Positions 61,128 through 64,000 of a stretch of DNA of 64,000 bases are shown here, one piece after another. The stretch is from Corynebacterium phocae. GTDB taxonomy: Bacteria > Actinomycetota > Actinomycetes > Mycobacteriales > Mycobacteriaceae. Positions within the stretch are counted from its first letter, which is position 1. Each line of letters begins with the position of its first letter. The position numbers were made by a program, and so were the translations under genes. Location of the stretch: assembly GCF_008693075.1 (NCBI RefSeq), contig NZ_VXKJ01000043.1:186001-250000 (forward strand), written 5' to 3'. Under the pieces are notes generated by a model. The model ran no database searches, had not been told where the DNA came from, and saw only the letters and a list, made by a program, of their open reading frames with translations.

Positions 61128-64000
61128 CTACCGTCCCGCCCGCTGCAACATGACGGCCTGTGGAGAGGTGTAATCAAGTCGGCTCTGAACCTTCGTTACC
61201 CGCATGTCCAGCTCCTCCTGCTGTTCGTTCATCTTCGTGAATTGTTGGTCAAGCCACTCTGAGGTGTAGATACCACCCTCAACTAAATCAACGTTTACGT
61301 GGATGACCTTACGGTCAGCCCCCGTGCGGTCAGATAGTCCTGTGGACACGCCGTTGACCTTGTCGGCCAAGGGGTTAACCCCCGCCATGTCCCAGAACGC
61401 GGACATTCCCTGCGCCACCGCACGGTTATGGTCAGCCAGGACGTAGCTAGCTTCACGGGAACCAGCGTTGCCCGTGCGAAACCCCTCAGCGTTGTGCTTG
61501 TGCTGGTCACGTTCCCTACCCAGTCGCATGATCTCGCGCTCAAGCTCCACCCGGCGCGACTCGAACGGCAGGCGCTTGGCCATATCTTCGCGCTCGCGCT
61601 CAGCCTTGAGACGCTTCTCCTGAATCTCGTTAACACGGTCATCCAAGTCGTTAAGGCGAAGCTGCTCACCGGCCTTACCAATGCTGGTTGTGCGGAGAAT
61701 ATCCTCCGCCTTCTTGTCCTCGCCACGGGCCTTAAGTAGCCCCGCCCAACGTATTTTCTCCTCATCCTCAGCGGAGAGCTTGCCCACACCTCCACCAAGT
61801 TCCTTGAGTCGCTTTTCGTACTCACGCAGCAGCTGCTCATTGGCCGCAATGCCTTGCTTGGCTGCGTAGATGTCCTGAGCGTCCTTGTTGTCGCCAAGTC
61901 CAAGGACCTTGCCGTCACCATCCCAGTCGAACCACGCTCCAATTTTCTTACTGGGGTCATTGAGTGTGGCTTGGTGTGCTGCGTTCTCGGCCTTAAGCTT
62001 GGCTATCTCAGCCAACACCGTCGCTTTGTCTGCTGCCAAAGCACCATCAGACGCAAGGCGGTTAGCCTTGTCCTGGGCGCGCGCCATATCCTCCGTGAGA
62101 CGGGTTAGCCCCACCACGGCCTCTTGGTGCCGGTAGGACGCCACGGTGGCCTCAAGAGTGGCCTCACGCGTAGACCGTAGGCGCTCAGCTTCGGCTGCAT
62201 ACACTTCCTGTTGGCGCGCCAGCAGTTCCGCGTTGGCGTGCGTTGCTGCGACCAGCACGTCACCAATCCCGGCCTTCTCCGCCGCGTAGTATGCCTCCAC
62301 GAACTGGCGCTGCTCCGCAATAGAGGCATTTTCCGCGTCAAACCCCGCGAACTTGCCCGCAAATACGTCCTCAACGAGCTGCTGTTCCCGCGTAGTGAGG
62401 TCTTTCTGCTGGGCGAGACGCTCAGCAGTGGCCCTGGCGTCCAAACTGGTACGGGCCTTAAACTCGCGCCCAATACCCATGACCACGCGGTTAATGTAGT
62501 CATCGTACGAGATGGACAAGTCGGTGAAGTCGTAGATTTGACGGTGAAGGAGCTTATCGCGTTCCTCCTTGAGTTTTTCCTCCGCCGTGGCCACATCCTT
62601 CAAGCCCTGTAGGTGGGCGTCCAGAACCCCAACCTGTGCCTTTTGGACGTCCCATGCTGCTGCCTGCATCTGAATACGGGCGTCAACCATCTTCATTTGT
62701 AGCTCGGACACTAGCTGAGTTTGTGCTTCAATTGCGCCAGAAAGATTAGCCTGGTTTTCCATCGCCTGCGCGTAGACCTGGGCTTCTCCGACCTTGATCT
62801 GATTGAACCAATTTACAGTCTGGACAATCCAGTCCCAGACGGCTTTACCGACCCGGTAAACCGTTTCTGCGACCTCAACGGCCATGGCGATCTCGGCATG
62901 ACCAGTGGCCAACGCGGCTTGCTTCACCACACCTTTAGCGAGTGCTGCTTCATCTTCGGCGTTGGTGAGGTTCTCCTGCGCCGCCTGTAGTGCCTCTAGA
63001 GACTCTACGCCGTTGCCCTCAAGTTCCTTAGTGGCGTCCTCACGCACACGGGCGAGGTGTTTCTCTGCTTTCGCAACCTTATCGGCGTGCTGGGAGCCGT
63101 CCATATCAGACTTAGACGGCCCTTCGGCCTTGACCTTGGCGAGTTCTTCCTCCGCGTCCTGAATTTTGCGCATAGTGGCCGTGGACAGTTCTGCGTTGGA
63201 GCCTTGGGCCTCGGCCAGTTCACGCTGTGCAATCTCCACGTTTTTGTTGGCCTGCTTGAGTGCGTCCGCTGCGTCCACCTGCGCCACGTAGGAATCTTCG
63301 AGACCCTCATAGGCCCCTACAATGCCGGTGGCGTACTGGGTGATGAAACCCAGACCAAGGCGTTCACCGATGGCTAGGACCTCAGTGGCCTTCATATCGG
63401 CGGCTGCACCAATCGCGTTGCCGAACTGGTCATACATGGCCAGTGCGGCTTGCTGTAACGCAGGGTTGCCCTCTAAGGCACTGACATCGCCGGTAGATAC
63501 GGCGTGCAACATGCCACCAGCAACTCCTTGAAGCCCGGCTAAGCCACCTTGGCGTGCCACGGTGGACAGTTCACCAGCTGCGCCCTGCATAGCTGCGGCT
63601 GCGTCACGAAGGGCACCGGGGAGTTGCTCGAACGCCACGGTCTGCGCCGGGTTGAGTCTACGTTCCGGCAGCACCGTGTTTTTGGGCATCCACCCAATGC
63701 CGGTAGCAACCCCGCCCTCATCGAAGTCTTGACGGCGGTAGCGGGCAAGCTGGCGGGCGCGGTGAGCGGACTGCTCTACATCAGCCTTGAGTGCGGACGC
63801 CGTTCCCCAGTCGATAGATTTCACTCCGGACTGACCCTTGACGGTCATGCCGTCAACGCTGGTGGATAAGATTTCCCCACCATCACCTCCACCGGCAAGG
63901 TCAATGTGAGCGTGGTCGGTGAATGAGGGGTGTGTGGCTCCGGCGGCTTGTCCACCAATCTGGCCGTTGCCACGGCTACCTCCCATCTCGAGGTTCACGG
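61128..64000 (-). CDS. Tail tape measure protein (5' end outside window)
   Basis: At least 957 residues; the frame is open to the window edge, so the apparent GTG near 63998 is not a credible start. Gly/Ala-rich hydrophobic segments (LQGVAGGMLHAVSTG) and long predicted coiled coils (NVEIAQRELAEAQGSNAEL, AERLRLE-type repeats) are typical of tape measure proteins, which set tail length. It carries FDEGGVATGIGWMPKNTVLPERRLNPAQTVAFEQ, an element frequent in actinophage tape measures. Confidence 0.85.
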   Translation of the reverse strand, partial: VNLEMGGSRGNGQIGGQAAGATHPSFTDHAHIDLAGGGDGGEILSTSVDGMTVKGQSGVKSIDWGTASALKADVEQSAHRARQLARYRRQDFDEGGVATGIGWMPKNTVLPERRLNPAQTVAFEQLPGALRDAAAAMQGAAGELSTVARQGGLAGLQGVAGGMLHAVSTGDVSALEGNPALQQAALAMYDQFGNAIGAAADMKATEVLAIGERLGLGFITQYATGIVGAYEGLEDSYVAQVDAADALKQANKNVEIAQRELAEAQGSNAELSTATMRKIQDAEEELAKVKAEGPSKSDMDGSQHADKVAKAEKHLARVREDATKELEGNGVESLEALQAAQENLTNAEDEAALAKGVVKQAALATGHAEIAMAVEVAETVYRVGKAVWDWIVQTVNWFNQIKVGEAQVYAQAMENQANLSGAIEAQTQLVSELQMKMVDARIQMQAAAWDVQKAQVGVLDAHLQGLKDVATAEEKLKEERDKLLHRQIYDFTDLSISYDDYINRVVMGIGREFKARTSLDARATAERLAQQKDLTTREQQLVEDVFAGKFAGFDAENASIAEQRQFVEAYYAAEKAGIGDVLVAATHANAELLARQQEVYAAEAERLRSTREATLEATVASYRHQEAVVGLTRLTEDMARAQDKANRLASDGALAADKATVLAEIAKLKAENAAHQATLNDPSKKIGAWFDWDGDGKVLGLGDNKDAQDIYAAKQGIAANEQLLREYEKRLKELGGGVGKLSAEDEEKIRWAGLLKARGEDKKAEDILRTTSIGKAGEQLRLNDLDDRVNEIQEKRLKAEREREDMAKRLPFESRRVELEREIMRLGRERDQHKHNAEGFRTGNAGSREASYVLADHNRAVAQGMSAFWDMAGVNPLADKVNGVSTGLSDRTGADRKVIHVNVDLVEGGIYTSEWLDQQFTKMNEQQEELDMRVTKVQSRLDYTSPQAVMLQRAGR

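Larger units (their letters stand above)
48365..64000. mobile_element. Siphovirus-type prophage, left part (right end outside window)
   Basis: Next to tRNA-Gln lie a tyrosine integrase and small early genes on the plus strand. After 51.97 kb everything reads leftward in late-gene order: tape measure, tail tip, fibre, accessory tail proteins, endolysin, holin and membrane proteins. No head, portal or terminase genes are seen; they should lie beyond 64000. No attachment-site repeat can be shown, because the other junction is not in view. Confidence 0.9.

Overview
The window looks like chromosome of a Corynebacterium or a close relative. The evidence is mycothiol metabolism (mca), LGFP-type and LpqH-like lipoproteins, a LysI/ArcD-type exporter, a mycobacteria-like block (eno, a DivIC/FtsB-like gene, DUF501, ppx, a tRNA), high-GC codon use, and many genes with a -10 box only 6-8 bases before the start codon, as in leaderless corynebacterial mRNAs. 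I cannot name the species.

Layout. 1-2454: formate dehydrogenase alpha subunit that reads through an in-frame UGA followed by a bSECIS-like hairpin, so it is almost certainly a selenoprotein; its 3' end is outside the window. 2501-4877: a CDF metal exporter, then a more A+T-rich two-gene unit of unknown function (two-TM protein with a GAF-like domain, plus a small protein). 4944-16463: housekeeping genes ychF, AI-2E transporter, rmuC, DUF6542, ispH, xseA/xseB, DUF4245, glpX, fumC. 16615-22840: envelope lipoproteins, a TetR/MFS drug-efflux pair, a GNAT enzyme, and a divergent LysR-like/DUF5997 pair. 23002-26741: glyA with fused pabAB and pabC, linking one-carbon supply to p-aminobenzoate synthesis. 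26883-37038: coaA, a short-type Z-prenyl synthase, mca, greA, a BI-1 protein, a tRNA with UAA anticodon, ppx, DUF501, the DivIC/FtsB-like gene and eno. 37372-42316: a lytic transglycosylase, a secreted protein behind a strong promoter and a folded leader, mazG, an APC exporter, and a decayed efeO-efeB remnant. 42430-48108: adhP, mfd and a tetR. 48293-48364: tRNA-Gln.

From just after tRNA-Gln to the window end lies one end of a siphovirus-type prophage. An integrase and small early genes read rightward. A long late operon reads leftward in the order tape measure, distal tail, Gp37-like tail protein, coiled-coil fibre, five small related tail-associated genes, chitin-binding-like protein, amidase endolysin, holin and membrane proteins. 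Both operons meet at a strong terminator near 51.95 kb.

The most unusual observation is in the five-gene array. Two genes each carry a run of exactly ten G in the coding strand at the same place in the domain. In both, the N- and C-terminal halves lie in frames one step apart, so a -1 shift or a tract of 8 or 11 G would give the full domain. This fits phase variation or programmed frameshifting of host-recognition proteins, though homopolymer miscalling must be excluded. Other notable items are the selenocysteine dehydrogenase, the riboswitch-like leader at 38432-38512, the efeO-efeB scar, four 17-bp tandem repeats before xseB, and a class I-shaped tRNA with a UAA anticodon.
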